A DNA stretch of 64,000 nt from assembly GCA_045130665.1 (NCBI GenBank), contig JBGUQC010000004.1:310001-374000 (forward strand), in the 5' to 3' direction. A program made the position numbers and the translations under genes. Origin of the DNA: RGIG8124 sp045130665. GTDB lineage: Bacteria > Bacillota > Clostridia > Christensenellales > CAG-917. Position 1 is the stretch's first letter. Every line of letters begins with the position of its first letter. Under the pieces are notes generated by a model. The model searched no databases. It was not told the DNA's origin and saw only the letters and a program-made list of their open reading frames with translations. Below, piece after piece: positions 27,503 through 36,641 of this stretch.

Positions 27503-28744
27503 TTAAAATTGAATATTTTCAAATAGCGTGAGTGAGCCACATACTATTATTACATCTAAATCGCTATTAAGATTATCTTTTATTGCATCATTAATATTTT
27601 CTATTTTGTTAGATTCAAAGCCTAATTTTTTGGCTAAATTTATTAGTTGATCCATTGTTGCTGCACGTGGTGATGTGGATTGAATGAATGTTGTCCTTGA
27701 AGACAATGGGAGCAATTGTTTTAACACTCCTTCCATATCTTTATCTGCAAGCATTCCAATTACAAATCCAATCTTCTTGCCAGTAAAATATGCTTTAACT
27801 GTTCTAACTAATGAACTTGCACCTTGAGGATTATGTGAGCCATCTAAAACGATGTATTTATTATCTATTTTTTTAACCTCAAAACGAACTGGCCACTTGG
27901 CATTAAAGACACCTTTTAAGGTGTTCTTTAAAGTTATGTTCCATCCCTGCTTTTTAAGTTCTTCTATTGCGGCTATTGCAAGAGATAAGTTTTGGGCTTG
28001 ATAATCACCTAATAATCTAGTTGTGTAATTGATACCATCTATGCAAATAACTTGTCCTTCATCTACATCTCTAGATATAACTATTCCTTCTGGTGCAACT
28101 ACTACTTCCTTGGCAACTTTTCTTATTTCTGCCATTACATCTTCACTTTGGGCAAATGTGATGGCTTTATCTTTGATAATTGCAGCCTTTTCTCTTGCTA
28201 TTTCAGCATATGTATTTCCAAGTAGTGCACAATGATCTAAACCTATTGCAGTTATTATTGCAAGCTCTTTATTTTTAATTACGTTAGTTGCATCTAATCT
28301 TCCACCTAAACCAACCTCTAAAACCACTATGTCACAACCAACATCTTTGAACATTAAAAATGCTGCAACTGTTTCAATTTCAAAGGCGGTTAAATAATAC
28401 TTTGTATTATTTTCTTTCAATTTTTCTATTGTGTTTTTAACAATTTCAAGGTACTTTGCAACTAGTTCTTCACTAGCCATTTCGTTGTTTATTAAGAATC
28501 TTTCTCTGTAGTTATAAATGTATGGGGAATTATATGTTCCAACCTTATATCCATTTTCTTTTAGAATGGATGTTATATATGCTGTAACACTTCCCTTCCC
28601 ATTCGTTCCTGCAACATGGACAAATTTTAAAGAATCCTCAGGGTTATTAAGGAAATCACAAGCCATTTGCATTCTTTCCAGGCCGTAGTCTGAACCATAC
28701 CTAGAAATATTCATAATGTAAGAAAGAGCTTCTTTATATAACAA
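27503..28744 (-). CDS. folC: Folylpolyglutamate / dihydrofolate synthase, TTG start under riboswitch control
   Basis: 413 residues. VAGTNGKGSV is the P-loop that binds ATP, and EVGLGGRLDATN and DGSHNPQGA follow. The enzyme adds glutamate to dihydropteroate or folates. Family members begin (M)xYxEALxYI, which matches translation from the TTG at 28744 (LLYKEALSYI). This TTG follows GGAGGGGGTG by about 7 nt. A longer frame exists upstream from a GTG at 28804, but that codon lies inside the THF aptamer, so I reject it. First gene of the folate operon. Confidence 0.88.
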   Translation of the reverse strand: MLYKEALSYIMNISRYGSDYGLERMQMACDFLNNPEDSLKFVHVAGTNGKGSVTAYITSILKENGYKVGTYNSPYIYNYRERFLINNEMASEELVAKYLEIVKNTIEKLKENNTKYYLTAFEIETVAAFLMFKDVGCDIVVLEVGLGGRLDATNVIKNKELAIITAIGLDHCALLGNTYAEIAREKAAIIKDKAITFAQSEDVMAEIRKVAKEVVVAPEGIVISRDVDEGQVICIDGINYTTRLLGDYQAQNLSLAIAAIEELKKQGWNITLKNTLKGVFNAKWPVRFEVKKIDNKYIVLDGSHNPQGASSLVRTVKAYFTGKKIGFVIGMLADKDMEGVLKQLLPLSSRTTFIQSTSPRAATMDQLINLAKKLGFESNKIENINDAIKDNLNSDLDVIIVCGSLTLFENIQF

Positions 28745-28880
28745 AACGAAGCACCCCCTCCGTGGAAGCACTTCTCGCAAGTGAAGCGGGAGCGAAATCT
28801 GCACCGCAAGTTTTTAAACTCTTCGTCCTTGGACACCCCCCGTTCCAATGGCACTTAACGCACAGTTTTCTACAACTTCC
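28745..28880 (-). promoter_or_regulatory. THF (tetrahydrofolate) riboswitch with ribosome-site sequestering platform
   Basis: Read on the minus strand the leader contains GTGCGTTAAGTG, GGGGGGTG, ACGAAG and GCGGTG in the order of the THF riboswitch consensus. The outer helix pairs GAAAACTG with CAGATTTC (one mismatch) and the P3 arm pairs CCATTGGA with TCCAAGG. The aptamer covers about 28783-28880. Downstream, GAAGTGC can pair with GTGCTTC around GGAGGGG, hiding the folC ribosome binding site, while CACTT/AAGTG forms a competing hairpin. Ligand identity is from the motif match; the switching mechanism is inference. Confidence 0.88.
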
Positions 28881-28909
28881 AAATTGAATAGATTTTTTAG
28901 GGTATATTT

Positions 28910-28938
28910 ATTTTAGCACGAGATTATTGCATATGCAA
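28910..28938 (-). promoter_or_regulatory. Promoter of the folate operon
   Basis: Minus strand TTGCAT (28933-28938), 17-nt spacer, TAAAAT (28910-28915) with extended TGC. Predicted start near 28903 gives a leader that contains the complete THF aptamer. Confidence 0.8.
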
Positions 28939-28945
28939 TATGAAA

Positions 28946-30259
28946 CTATATAAACATTATCATATAAATTGGATATGTGTATAAGTTTCCATCCTTGCTA
29001 ACTTTATTCTTATTTGTGAAGGTTACACCTCTTTTTACAGTTTCTGGATCTTGAACAAATTTTAGAATTGCTCTTAAAAGATTCAATGTATTACCAGATC
29101 TAACCTCAACTGGCATAACACATCTTTCGTTGTAATCATCTAAGATGAAGTCTACATAACCAACACCTTTTCTGTCATAGTAGAATAAGTTATGTCCATG
29201 TGCAGCTAATTCTGTTGCAACTGCTGTTTCATAAAGTGAACCTAATCCATTACCTTTTTCTTTATTTAAGATATCCATTATATTCTTTGAATATAAAATA
29301 CTGGATAAAATACCAACATCATTGTAATAGAGCTTAATTAAATTCTTTGCAGATGTGGATAATAATGGGAAGAAAGGATCTGATACAGCAAGAGAACCTA
29401 AAGTAATATTTGAAGCAAGAAGATAGTCTAAATCTTTCATGTAATTTGTAAGCATAACACCCTTCTTGTTGTTAACCTTGTTTGCTTGGATTCTCTTTAC
29501 TTTTTCTCCCATATGCTCTGGTAAAGAATTATATATTGCAGAGATTTTAAATCTCTTTCTATTGTTTTCGTATCTATAAATATCTTCCAAATAAAGATTT
29601 TTTACATATTCTTGATATTCTCTTACCTTGAAAACATTTTGTTCATTGACAAATGCATCTACAGCATATGGTAGTCCGCCAACAATTAGATATTTTTTGA
29701 AGTAATCTAACATAACTTTGTGAATACCATCTGAAACATTCTCAAGACTCATATAACACTTTTTTAGGTATTCTAACACGTTCTTTCCAACATTATTGGC
29801 TACAAGGAACTCCTCAAAATCCATTGGGAACATTCTATATTCGATGATGCAGTCTGTAGGTATGTAATTTTGTTTAATATCTATATTTGGAATTGAACCA
29901 CAAACTATGAAACGGTATTTTTTATCTATACAAAGATCTCTCAAGAAAGGTAAAAGATGTGGGTATACTTGGATGTCATCTAAAACAATTAAAGTATCAT
30001 TGTAATTACCAAGTAAATTACCATATAATGCACTCAACTGAAGATAAAAATCTTCAGTATTCTTCACTGTCTTATAAATTTGAGCTGAATTTATGTCCTG
30101 TCTAAAGTTAATTTCAACAACATTCTCAAAATAATCTTTTGCAGTATTAGTAATAATATAGGTCTTTCCTATTTGTCTTGCGCCATAAATATATAAAATC
30201 TTGTCTGACTTGTTTTGGTAGTAGTTAACAAGTGTTTTTTCTATCTTTCTAGCGAACAT
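28946..30259 (-). CDS. AAA ATPase with DUF4143-type nuclease-like C-terminus
   Basis: 437 residues. Walker A YGARQIGKT near residue 26, Walker B TLIVLDDIQ near 90, and a sensor segment RFIVCGS near 118. The C-terminal part with YVDFILDD and MPVEVRSGN has the D...ExK-like pattern of the DUF4143 domain, related to PD-(D/E)XK nucleases. Such ATPases are common in anaerobes; their role is unsettled. The gene is monocistronic and has a palindrome in its leader. No predicted membrane segment. Confidence 0.85.
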   Translation of the reverse strand: MFARKIEKTLVNYYQNKSDKILYIYGARQIGKTYIITNTAKDYFENVVEINFRQDINSAQIYKTVKNTEDFYLQLSALYGNLLGNYNDTLIVLDDIQVYPHLLPFLRDLCIDKKYRFIVCGSIPNIDIKQNYIPTDCIIEYRMFPMDFEEFLVANNVGKNVLEYLKKCYMSLENVSDGIHKVMLDYFKKYLIVGGLPYAVDAFVNEQNVFKVREYQEYVKNLYLEDIYRYENNRKRFKISAIYNSLPEHMGEKVKRIQANKVNNKKGVMLTNYMKDLDYLLASNITLGSLAVSDPFFPLLSTSAKNLIKLYYNDVGILSSILYSKNIMDILNKEKGNGLGSLYETAVATELAAHGHNLFYYDRKGVGYVDFILDDYNERCVMPVEVRSGNTLNLLRAILKFVQDPETVKRGVTFTNKNKVSKDGNLYTYPIYMIMFI

Positions 30260-30269
30260 AACAATACCT

Positions 30270-30290
30270 CTCTTGAAGTAATTTCAAGAG
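30270..30290 (-). promoter_or_regulatory. Inverted repeat overlapping the ribosome site of the AAA/DUF4143 gene
   Basis: Perfect 8-bp arms CTCTTGAA / TTCAAGAG with a 5-nt spacer. It begins just after the predicted transcription start and its 3' arm runs into the GAGAGG ribosome binding site of the gene at 30259. It may be an operator or an mRNA hairpin limiting translation. Confidence 0.55.
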
Positions 30291-30291
30291 T

Positions 30292-30320
30292 ATTATAATA
30301 TAAAACCTAGACTTTTCCAA
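30292..30320 (-). promoter_or_regulatory. Promoter of the AAA/DUF4143 gene
   Basis: Minus strand TTGGAA (30315-30320), 17-nt spacer, TATAAT (30292-30297). Confidence 0.7.
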
Positions 30321-30373
30321 TACTTTCTGGAGATTATTTCTAGATTTCCCTGACTTTTCTAGTATATGGTAAT

Positions 30374-31177
30374 TTAAACAGTTAAAAGACCAGCGTCTAT
30401 TACGAATTGACTTCCGTCTATATATTTTGCTTTATCTGAAGCAATGAATAATACAGAATTTGCAACATCTTCTGGTTCAATCCATGGAACTGGTAATAAA
30501 TTTCCTGCACTTGCCTCGGCAATTTCTTCAGGTGTTTTGCCTTCCATTTGAGCTAGACCATCATTCATTGGAGTATTTACTCCAGTTGGATGAATTGATA
30601 CTACTCTTACATTGTATGGAGCTAATTCTAAAGCTAAAGATTTTGTTAAACCAACAAGACCCCATTTAGATGCTGCATAATGGCTTAATCTTCTCATACC
30701 TCTCATTCCACCAACGGATGAATTAAAGATTATTACACCGCTCTTTTGTTCTTTCATATATGGAATACATGCCTTTGCTGAAAGCCATCCACCCTTTAAG
30801 TTTATGTCTATCATTGTATCCCATTCAGACTCTGTCATTTCATCAGCGAATGCATATGCACATATGCCTGCATTTGAAAACAATACATCTATCTTTCCAA
30901 ATGCCTCATAGCCTTTCTTTGCAGCCTCATATAAGTCTTTTTCAACTCTTACATCTCCGCCGTAGACAACACACTTTGAGCCTATTTCTTCTATCTCTTT
31001 TTTAAGTTTCTCTAAGTCTTCAGATGTTGTTGAATTATAGCTTGGATATGTTATTGGTTTTGCAAGGTCAAAAGCTATAATATTTGCACCTTCTTTAGCA
31101 AATGCTAAAGCAACAGCTCTTCCTTGTCCTTTTGCTGCACCTGTAATAAATACAACTTTGTTTTCAAAATCTTTCAT
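30374..31177 (-). CDS. Short-chain dehydrogenase/reductase (SDR)
   Basis: 267-residue classical SDR. TGAAKGQGRAVA is the NAD(P)-binding glycine motif, SNAG the central-sheet motif, and YAASK the catalytic Tyr-Lys pair with a serine (NSSVG) before it. The substrate cannot be predicted. A shared operon with an AhpD/CMD-like protein (10 nt upstream) suggests a small redox or detoxification unit. Some features resemble the carveol/xanthoxin dehydrogenase branch, but mycofactocin genes are not in the window. Confidence 0.88.
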   Translation of the reverse strand: MKDFENKVVFITGAAKGQGRAVALAFAKEGANIIAFDLAKPITYPSYNSTTSEDLEKLKKEIEEIGSKCVVYGGDVRVEKDLYEAAKKGYEAFGKIDVLFSNAGICAYAFADEMTESEWDTMIDINLKGGWLSAKACIPYMKEQKSGVIIFNSSVGGMRGMRRLSHYAASKWGLVGLTKSLALELAPYNVRVVSIHPTGVNTPMNDGLAQMEGKTPEEIAEASAGNLLPVPWIEPEDVANSVLFIASDKAKYIDGSQFVIDAGLLTV

Positions 31178-31186
31178 TTTTTATAC

Positions 31187-31708
31187 CTATTTTTTAACGT
31201 AAATATCTAAATATTCATCAAGTGGAACTTCCAATGCTTGATTAATTAAATTTGTTGCTATCATCATTCCTGCGAATGCTGTTAATAAAACGATTTCAGA
31301 TTCATTAAATCTTGCTTGCATTCTTGCAAATAATTCATCAGAAACCTTTACTGGATGATTAACGCATGCTCTACCGTAATCAACGAGTAATTGTTCGGTT
31401 TCATCAAGTACTAAATTATCAGGATCTCTGCCAGCATCTTTTAAAATTCTTCTAAAGAATGTTGAACAAATTAAACAATCGTTCTCTGTTGAAATAGCAT
31501 GTGCATAAACATATGTTGCAAATTCTCCAACCACTTTCACTACATCATCTTTTAGTGGATACCATTCCATTAAAACTTTAAATGAAGGAACATGGTTTAA
31601 AAGCGTTTTCTTCATGTTTGTAATACGGCCATGCTCGTTTACTTGTCCGTCATAACAAGCTTTTTGCTCGCTATTTGCTTCTTCTCTTTCAATCATGTGA
31701 ATTCGCAT
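31187..31708 (-). CDS. Carboxymuconolactone decarboxylase / AhpD-like protein
   Basis: 173 residues, helical. The segment TENDCLICSTFFRR carries the CxxC of the AhpD-like fold (usually ExxxCxxCxxxH; here the histidine position is not conserved). Such proteins are often thiol peroxidase-like or act on small ring compounds. A strong ribosome binding site (TTTGGAGG) precedes the ATG. First gene of the pair with the SDR, divergent from the operon at 31845. Confidence 0.7.
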   Translation of the reverse strand: MRIHMIEREEANSEQKACYDGQVNEHGRITNMKKTLLNHVPSFKVLMEWYPLKDDVVKVVGEFATYVYAHAISTENDCLICSTFFRRILKDAGRDPDNLVLDETEQLLVDYGRACVNHPVKVSDELFARMQARFNESEIVLLTAFAGMMIATNLINQALEVPLDEYLDIYVKK

Positions 31709-31731
31709 AAATGACCTCCAAAATCAAGATA

Positions 31732-31761
31732 ATTATACTATTGTATGTCCAGAATTAACAA
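31732..31761 (-). promoter_or_regulatory. Promoter of the AhpD-like / SDR pair
   Basis: Minus strand TTGTTA (31756-31761), 18-nt spacer, TATAAT (31732-31737). Confidence 0.55.
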
Positions 31762-31768
31762 GATAATT

Positions 31769-31808
31769 GTTTTTCAGTATTGAAAAACTTGCATTTTTTT
31801 TGTAAAAT
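31769..31808 (+). promoter_or_regulatory. Promoter with palindrome over the -35, for the operon at 31845
   Basis: TTGAAA (31780-31785), 17-nt spacer, TAAAAT (31803-31808). The palindrome GTTTTTCA-GTAT-TGAAAAAC (31769-31788) covers the -35 box, the right place for a repressor or activator site. Confidence 0.65.
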
Positions 31809-31844
31809 ATCTCTATACGTGTATTTTATTGAGAGAGGATTAAA

Positions 31845-32738
31845 ATGATAAATAGTTTAGCCGCAAATAGTATTAACATGAATGCATGGCCAATGTATTT
31901 GATGTATGGGCTAATCGTTGCTTTTGTTACATTTGAATCGGTTTTTTATTTAGTTCGTTCGATTTTAAGAGCAAAAAAACTAAATATGGATATGGGAAAA
32001 ATTAAGAAGGTTATTACAACCTCTGTTTCCTTCTCTATACTTCCAGCAATTGGAATCGGTATCGGTGTTGTAACGTTAGTCGGTGCGCTAGGTATAGCAT
32101 TCCCAGCAATTAGATTATCAGTTATTGGTTCACTTCAATATGAAGTTCAAATGGCAGATGGTGCTGCAACTGCAATTGGCGGAAGTTTAACAGGCTTGAT
32201 TGGAAATATGGATGCAAATTCATTCTTAACAATCGCTGTTATCATGACAGTTGGTATTGTTTGGGGACCTTTACTTATTTCCTTATTCTACAAAAAGTTA
32301 CAACCAAAGTTCGCTAAGATTGCATCTATGAATTTAAAGTCTGAAGGCGAAATGCTTTTAGATGATGGTAAAAAGAACAATATTGGTGATTTAATCTTCT
32401 CAGTAGTATTCATTGGTTTAATTCTTGGATATTTGGCTATGGCTATATCCACAATTTTTGGAAAAACAACTCTTTCAGATGGAACAAAGATTGCAAACAT
32501 GAACACAATTTATGGTTATTACAACCTTATTGCAATTGTTGTTGCAGCTATATTAATGGCATTCTTTGAATTCTTAATGAAAAATCCAAAAATGAAATGG
32601 TTAAGTGATTTATCCATACCTATTTCAATGCTAGTTGCTATGGCTGTTGTGGCTATTATTAGTTATTATGCACAACAGAATGGTTGGGATCCAACATTAG
32701 TTCAAACAGCAGAAAATGCTGTTCATTCAGTAATATAG
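31845..32738 (+). CDS. DUF5058-type membrane protein
   Basis: 297 residues with about six to seven predicted membrane helices. The N-terminal half (YLVRSILRAKKLNMDMGKIK then SVSFSILPAIGIGIGVV) looks like the DUF5058 family of Clostridia. Function is unknown. It starts an operon with a second membrane protein (13 nt later) and a GPH-family symporter, which suggests the three form or regulate one transport unit. Confidence 0.7.
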   Translation: MINSLAANSINMNAWPMYLMYGLIVAFVTFESVFYLVRSILRAKKLNMDMGKIKKVITTSVSFSILPAIGIGIGVVTLVGALGIAFPAIRLSVIGSLQYEVQMADGAATAIGGSLTGLIGNMDANSFLTIAVIMTVGIVWGPLLISLFYKKLQPKFAKIASMNLKSEGEMLLDDGKKNNIGDLIFSVVFIGLILGYLAMAISTIFGKTTLSDGTKIANMNTIYGYYNLIAIVVAAILMAFFEFLMKNPKMKWLSDLSIPISMLVAMAVVAIISYYAQQNGWDPTLVQTAENAVHSVI

Positions 32739-32751
32739 GAGGTTAAGTTGT

Positions 32752-33558
32752 ATGAGTAAGAAAGAAAAAAGACTAACAACAGTAGATTACAACGTTAAAC
32801 TCCATATTCTTGGACGTATTTGGACATTAACCGGATTATTACTAATTATTTTAGTACCAGTTGTAATCAGTATTTTCTACAAAGGAACAATGAATTGGCA
32901 AGTATTTGCAAATGCTGGCGTAATAACATTGTTATTTATCAACTTTGCATCTGCAGTATTGGAACCAATTATTTATGCTCCAATGCTTGGAACAAACGGC
33001 GAGTACCTTGCATTCATCACTGGTAACTTAGCAAACATGAAAATACCATGTGTTGTTAAAGCACATGAAATATATGAAACAGAACAAGGTTCAGAAGAAC
33101 AAGAGCTTATTTCCACTATTGCAGTTGCAGTAAGTTCATTAGTAACCATTCTTATTGTTATGGTTATCGTTATTGCACTTGCAGTATCTCCTCTCGAAGG
33201 ATGGATCGCTCAAAACAAATTCTTAAATAACGCATTTGGATCTGTTGTTTATGCATTGTTCGGAGCACTTGGTGGTAAATACCTTGTAAAGAACTTAAAA
33301 CTTGCAGCTATTCCAGGAGTTATCGTTATCGTATTATCTATTATTCTTGCCGTTGTAGGCATGAATTTAGGCTCTGCATTACTCGTTGTTGGTATTGCAG
33401 CAATGATTATTAGAGCAATAATACCTATCATTTCTCAAATGGTTAAAGCTAAGAAAGAAAAGAAAATCTATGACAACATCTCTAATGGTGTTGACTTAGA
33501 AGAAACATATGCCATCATCATGGCACAAAACGCAAAAAACGAAAAAAAGAAAAAATAA
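32752..33558 (+). CDS. Membrane protein partner of the DUF5058-type protein
   Basis: 268 residues with about six hydrophobic segments and a lysine-rich C-terminus (KNEKKKK). No family recognised with confidence. Its place between the DUF5058-type gene and the symporter, with short gaps and a ribosome binding site, argues for a joint function. Confidence 0.65.
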   Translation: MSKKEKRLTTVDYNVKLHILGRIWTLTGLLLIILVPVVISIFYKGTMNWQVFANAGVITLLFINFASAVLEPIIYAPMLGTNGEYLAFITGNLANMKIPCVVKAHEIYETEQGSEEQELISTIAVAVSSLVTILIVMVIVIALAVSPLEGWIAQNKFLNNAFGSVVYALFGALGGKYLVKNLKLAAIPGVIVIVLSIILAVVGMNLGSALLVVGIAAMIIRAIIPIISQMVKAKKEKKIYDNISNGVDLEETYAIIMAQNAKNEKKKK

Positions 33559-33580
33559 ACTTATATAAAGGGGAATTTTT

Positions 33581-35410
33581 ATGGCAGAAGAAACAACACC
33601 AGCAGTAAAGAAAAACATACTGCACAAGTTATTCGGTTCAACTCCAGGCGATGGTGAACTTCAACCAAAAGAAGGTATAGCTTTCTCACTAGCAGGATTT
33701 GGTCAAAACCTTATTTGTACAATTGTTGGTTCTTATCTAACAGTCTTCATGACAGACGCTATTGGATATCCTGCATTATGGGTAGCATTCTTAATGTTAT
33801 TCGCAAGAATATTCGATGCAATGAACGACCCTATCATGGGCTCTATCGTAGATAGAACCAGAACAAAATGGGGAAAATGTCGTCCATATTTAAAGTGGAT
33901 GCCAATACCAATTGCGATTATGACAATCCTTTGCTTCCTTCCATGGTATGCTAAAGCAGGTCCAGAATCAGCAGGTGGATTTGCAGCTATAAGTGCAATT
34001 TATGTTCTTTGGAGCATTGTTTATACGATTTGCGACGTTCCTTATTGGGGATTATCCACAGCAATGTCCAACGATACATATAGACGTGGCAACTTATTAA
34101 CAATTGCTCGTCTTATTTGTACGCTCGGTGCAGGTATTGTAACAATCGTTGTTCCACAAGTCACATCTAATATGACAGCTACAAATGCTGGCTATGTTGG
34201 CATTTATCAAAACTTAATCACACAAATCCAATATGCTGGTATTTATCTTAATGGTAAAGGTGGTATAGACTACACAACCATTTCAAATATCCCACTTTGG
34301 ATAAATGACGAATCATTGTTTAACTACGAACATCTTCAAGCATTAAAAGATGCTTTAACTAAAGTTGGCGAATTAAATCCTTCCGTTGTATCTGGTGCAG
34401 ATTTATTGTCAGCTCTTCAAACAGCAAGATCGGCAATGCAAACACAGTTGCAATACATTTACTTTGTTGCTGCTATTATCTGCTGCGTAGTTGCTGTTCC
34501 ACTTTTCTATGTAGGTTTCTCTTTCACCAAGGAAAGAAACCAATCAATGGAAACTCCACCATCTTTAAAGCACAACTTAAAATTATTATTTAAAAACAAG
34601 CCATTGATGTTAATCGTTATCTCTGGTATTTTAGGTTCTGCGCGTATGGCATTCACATATACTGGTGGTTTATACTTTGCAAAATATGTCTTAGCAGATG
34701 TATCCATGCTCGGTATGCAAGGTGAAGGTTTATATACCATTATGACTCTTGCAATTGTTCCTGGCGGATTGGTTGCATCCTTAATGGTTCCATACCTCAC
34801 AAAGAAGATAGGTAAACGTCATTCATATATCTGGACACACATTGCTGGTGGCGCAGTATTACTCCTTGCATTCTTGCTCGGTGTAATATTCGACCGTGGT
34901 TACTATACAAAACCTTGGGTTCTTATCATTGCATTACTAGCAATCGTTATTTCTGGTATTCCATCAGGTTTATCTAACATTCTTTCATATGCAATGATCG
35001 GTGATACCGTTGAATACCTCGAATTAAAGACAGGTGAAAGAGCTGAAGGTATCTGTTTCGCAATGCAAACATTCATTAGTAAGATAGGTATGGCTGTTGG
35101 CGCATTCATCGGTGTTCTTGGTTATTCACTCGCAGGTGTTACATCTAATAACCCTGGTGCATTAAGTCCTGCAGGTAAAGATACAATGTGGATTATGCTT
35201 ATGCTCGTTGCTGCAATCTCATTCATCGCATCTGCAATCCCATTCTTCTTCTATAAGTTCAATGAAAAAGAACAACAAGAAGCTGTTGCAGAAATTAATA
35301 GACGTAAAGCAGAAGCTGCAGGAAACGTTGAAGCTGATGTTGAAACAGTCGATGCAGTCGATACAGAGCCTGTTCAAGACGTAACAACAGAAGATAAAAC
35401 AGAAGAATAA
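33581..35410 (+). CDS. GPH-family (glycoside-pentoside-hexuronide) cation symporter
   Basis: 609 residues, MFS-type with 12 predicted helices. The N-terminal region MLFARIFDAMNDPIMGSIVDRTRTKWGKCRPYLKW is split by family-typical residues D...NDP and GxxxDRT that identify GPH transporters. A ~75-residue extracytoplasmic-looking insertion lies near residues 205-280, between helices. The last ~45 residues are acidic (rich in Glu, Asp, Val, Ala). The substrate is probably a sugar or glycoside; no glycosidase lies nearby. Confidence 0.85.
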   Translation: MAEETTPAVKKNILHKLFGSTPGDGELQPKEGIAFSLAGFGQNLICTIVGSYLTVFMTDAIGYPALWVAFLMLFARIFDAMNDPIMGSIVDRTRTKWGKCRPYLKWMPIPIAIMTILCFLPWYAKAGPESAGGFAAISAIYVLWSIVYTICDVPYWGLSTAMSNDTYRRGNLLTIARLICTLGAGIVTIVVPQVTSNMTATNAGYVGIYQNLITQIQYAGIYLNGKGGIDYTTISNIPLWINDESLFNYEHLQALKDALTKVGELNPSVVSGADLLSALQTARSAMQTQLQYIYFVAAIICCVVAVPLFYVGFSFTKERNQSMETPPSLKHNLKLLFKNKPLMLIVISGILGSARMAFTYTGGLYFAKYVLADVSMLGMQGEGLYTIMTLAIVPGGLVASLMVPYLTKKIGKRHSYIWTHIAGGAVLLLAFLLGVIFDRGYYTKPWVLIIALLAIVISGIPSGLSNILSYAMIGDTVEYLELKTGERAEGICFAMQTFISKIGMAVGAFIGVLGYSLAGVTSNNPGALSPAGKDTMWIMLMLVAAISFIASAIPFFFYKFNEKEQQEAVAEINRRKAEAAGNVEADVETVDAVDTEPVQDVTTEDKTEE

Positions 35411-35427
35411 TTTATAAAAAACTAAAT

Positions 35428-35463
35428 ATGCCAGGAGACGACTATGTTTCCTGGTATTTTTAT
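35428..35463 (+). terminator. Terminator or attenuator after the symporter gene
   Basis: 9-bp stem ATGCCAGGA / TCCTGGTAT with one G-T pair, followed by T5, then a fresh ribosome binding site for the next gene. It may let through part of the transcription. Confidence 0.65.
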
Positions 35464-35474
35464 AGGAGGCATTT

Positions 35475-35921
35475 ATGAAAAAAACTGCTGACATTATGTA
35501 TACCATAGGTAAAATAACAACCTATATTTGTATTGGTGTCTTCGCAGCAATGGTAGTTATTGGAGTAGTATTAGCCATACTAGGTGGATTAGGTATTATC
35601 TATAATGGTGAAGATTACGCAGATGAAATTCACGCTTATACAATGTATGTAATGGGCGTTGGAATCTATCTAACAGTCGTTTTCTTCTACCTTACCTGTG
35701 CAAACATAGTTTTGGCTATTATCTTAAAGAAAGCATCCTCACTAGCTAAGGAAGATCCATCATCTGTAAAGCCATATGTAATGATAATTATTTGTGGCGC
35801 ACTTGCCGGAAATACTTTCTGTATCCTATGCGGTATCTTCTCTTTAATAGCTATGCCAAGCACACCAGTATATGAAGATAACTTCAACCCAGATAAAGAA
35901 GAAACATCTGACTTTGAATAA
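35475..35921 (+). CDS. Hypothetical membrane protein
   Basis: 148 residues with three predicted membrane helices (about 13-40, 60-85, 100-125) and an acidic C-terminus. No family recognised. Ribosome binding site TAGGAGG at 7 nt. Its stop is immediately followed by the ATG of the AlkD-like gene. Confidence 0.6.
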   Translation: MKKTADIMYTIGKITTYICIGVFAAMVVIGVVLAILGGLGIIYNGEDYADEIHAYTMYVMGVGIYLTVVFFYLTCANIVLAIILKKASSLAKEDPSSVKPYVMIIICGALAGNTFCILCGIFSLIAMPSTPVYEDNFNPDKEETSDFE

Positions 35922-36629
35922 ATGAATCTAGTAAAACAAAACTGGAATAAAGAAGATATTGTTGAACTTGAAACATATCTTGAATCTTTAGGCAATTTAG
36001 AACGTGCTAAACTAGAGAACAAGATTATAAATACCAAGCAAAACATGCTCTCTATTCATATTCCAGAATTAAGACAAATAGCTGGGGAGATTTATAAAGG
36101 TGACTTTATATCCTTTTTAGATTTAAACCCTAGCAAATACTATGAGGAATATTTAATCCAAGCCTTTATTATTTCCAAAATAAAAGATATGGAAAAACAA
36201 CAAAAATACTTGGATTTATACCTCCCTCAATGTGATAGTTGGGCACACACAGACTCACTTAAGTATTCCATTAATAAGAAAAATGAAAAGGCTTGGTGGG
36301 ACTATGCACTATCCCTTTTAAAATCTAAACATATAATGTGTAGAAGATGTGCCATAATGATTATGTTCAAGTACTTTATTGAAACAGATTATCTACAAGA
36401 TATTTTTGCCGAGATAAATAAGCTTGAGGATGAAAAAGAATACTATGTAAATATGGCTATTGCATGGTTGGTTTGTGAATGCTTTATTAAGAGACGTTCT
36501 GAAACCCTTTTATTCTTAAAGAATAATAAACTTAATGCATTTACTCAAAATAAAGCCATATCTAAATGTAGAGACAGTTACAGAGTCTCTAAAGAGGATA
36601 AAGAATTACTGTTAACTTTAAAAAAGTAA
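35922..36629 (+). CDS. AlkD-like DNA alkylation repair protein
   Basis: 235 residues of helical HEAT-like repeats. The segments ELRQIAGEIYKGDFISFL, CDSWAHTDSL and CRRCAIMIMFKYF match the AlkD family of DNA glycosylases that excise alkylated bases; the DSWAHTD aspartate corresponds to the catalytic site. No Shine-Dalgarno is visible; the ATG abuts the previous stop, so translation probably reinitiates. Confidence 0.85.
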   Translation: MNLVKQNWNKEDIVELETYLESLGNLERAKLENKIINTKQNMLSIHIPELRQIAGEIYKGDFISFLDLNPSKYYEEYLIQAFIISKIKDMEKQQKYLDLYLPQCDSWAHTDSLKYSINKKNEKAWWDYALSLLKSKHIMCRRCAIMIMFKYFIETDYLQDIFAEINKLEDEKEYYVNMAIAWLVCECFIKRRSETLLFLKNNKLNAFTQNKAISKCRDSYRVSKEDKELLLTLKK

Positions 36630-36641
36630 TAGGAGACAATT

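Noticed and set aside
28745..28804. Upstream extension of folC from a GTG at 28804
   Set aside because: It would translate the THF aptamer and its platform; the TTG at 28744 has the ribosome site and the family start pattern.
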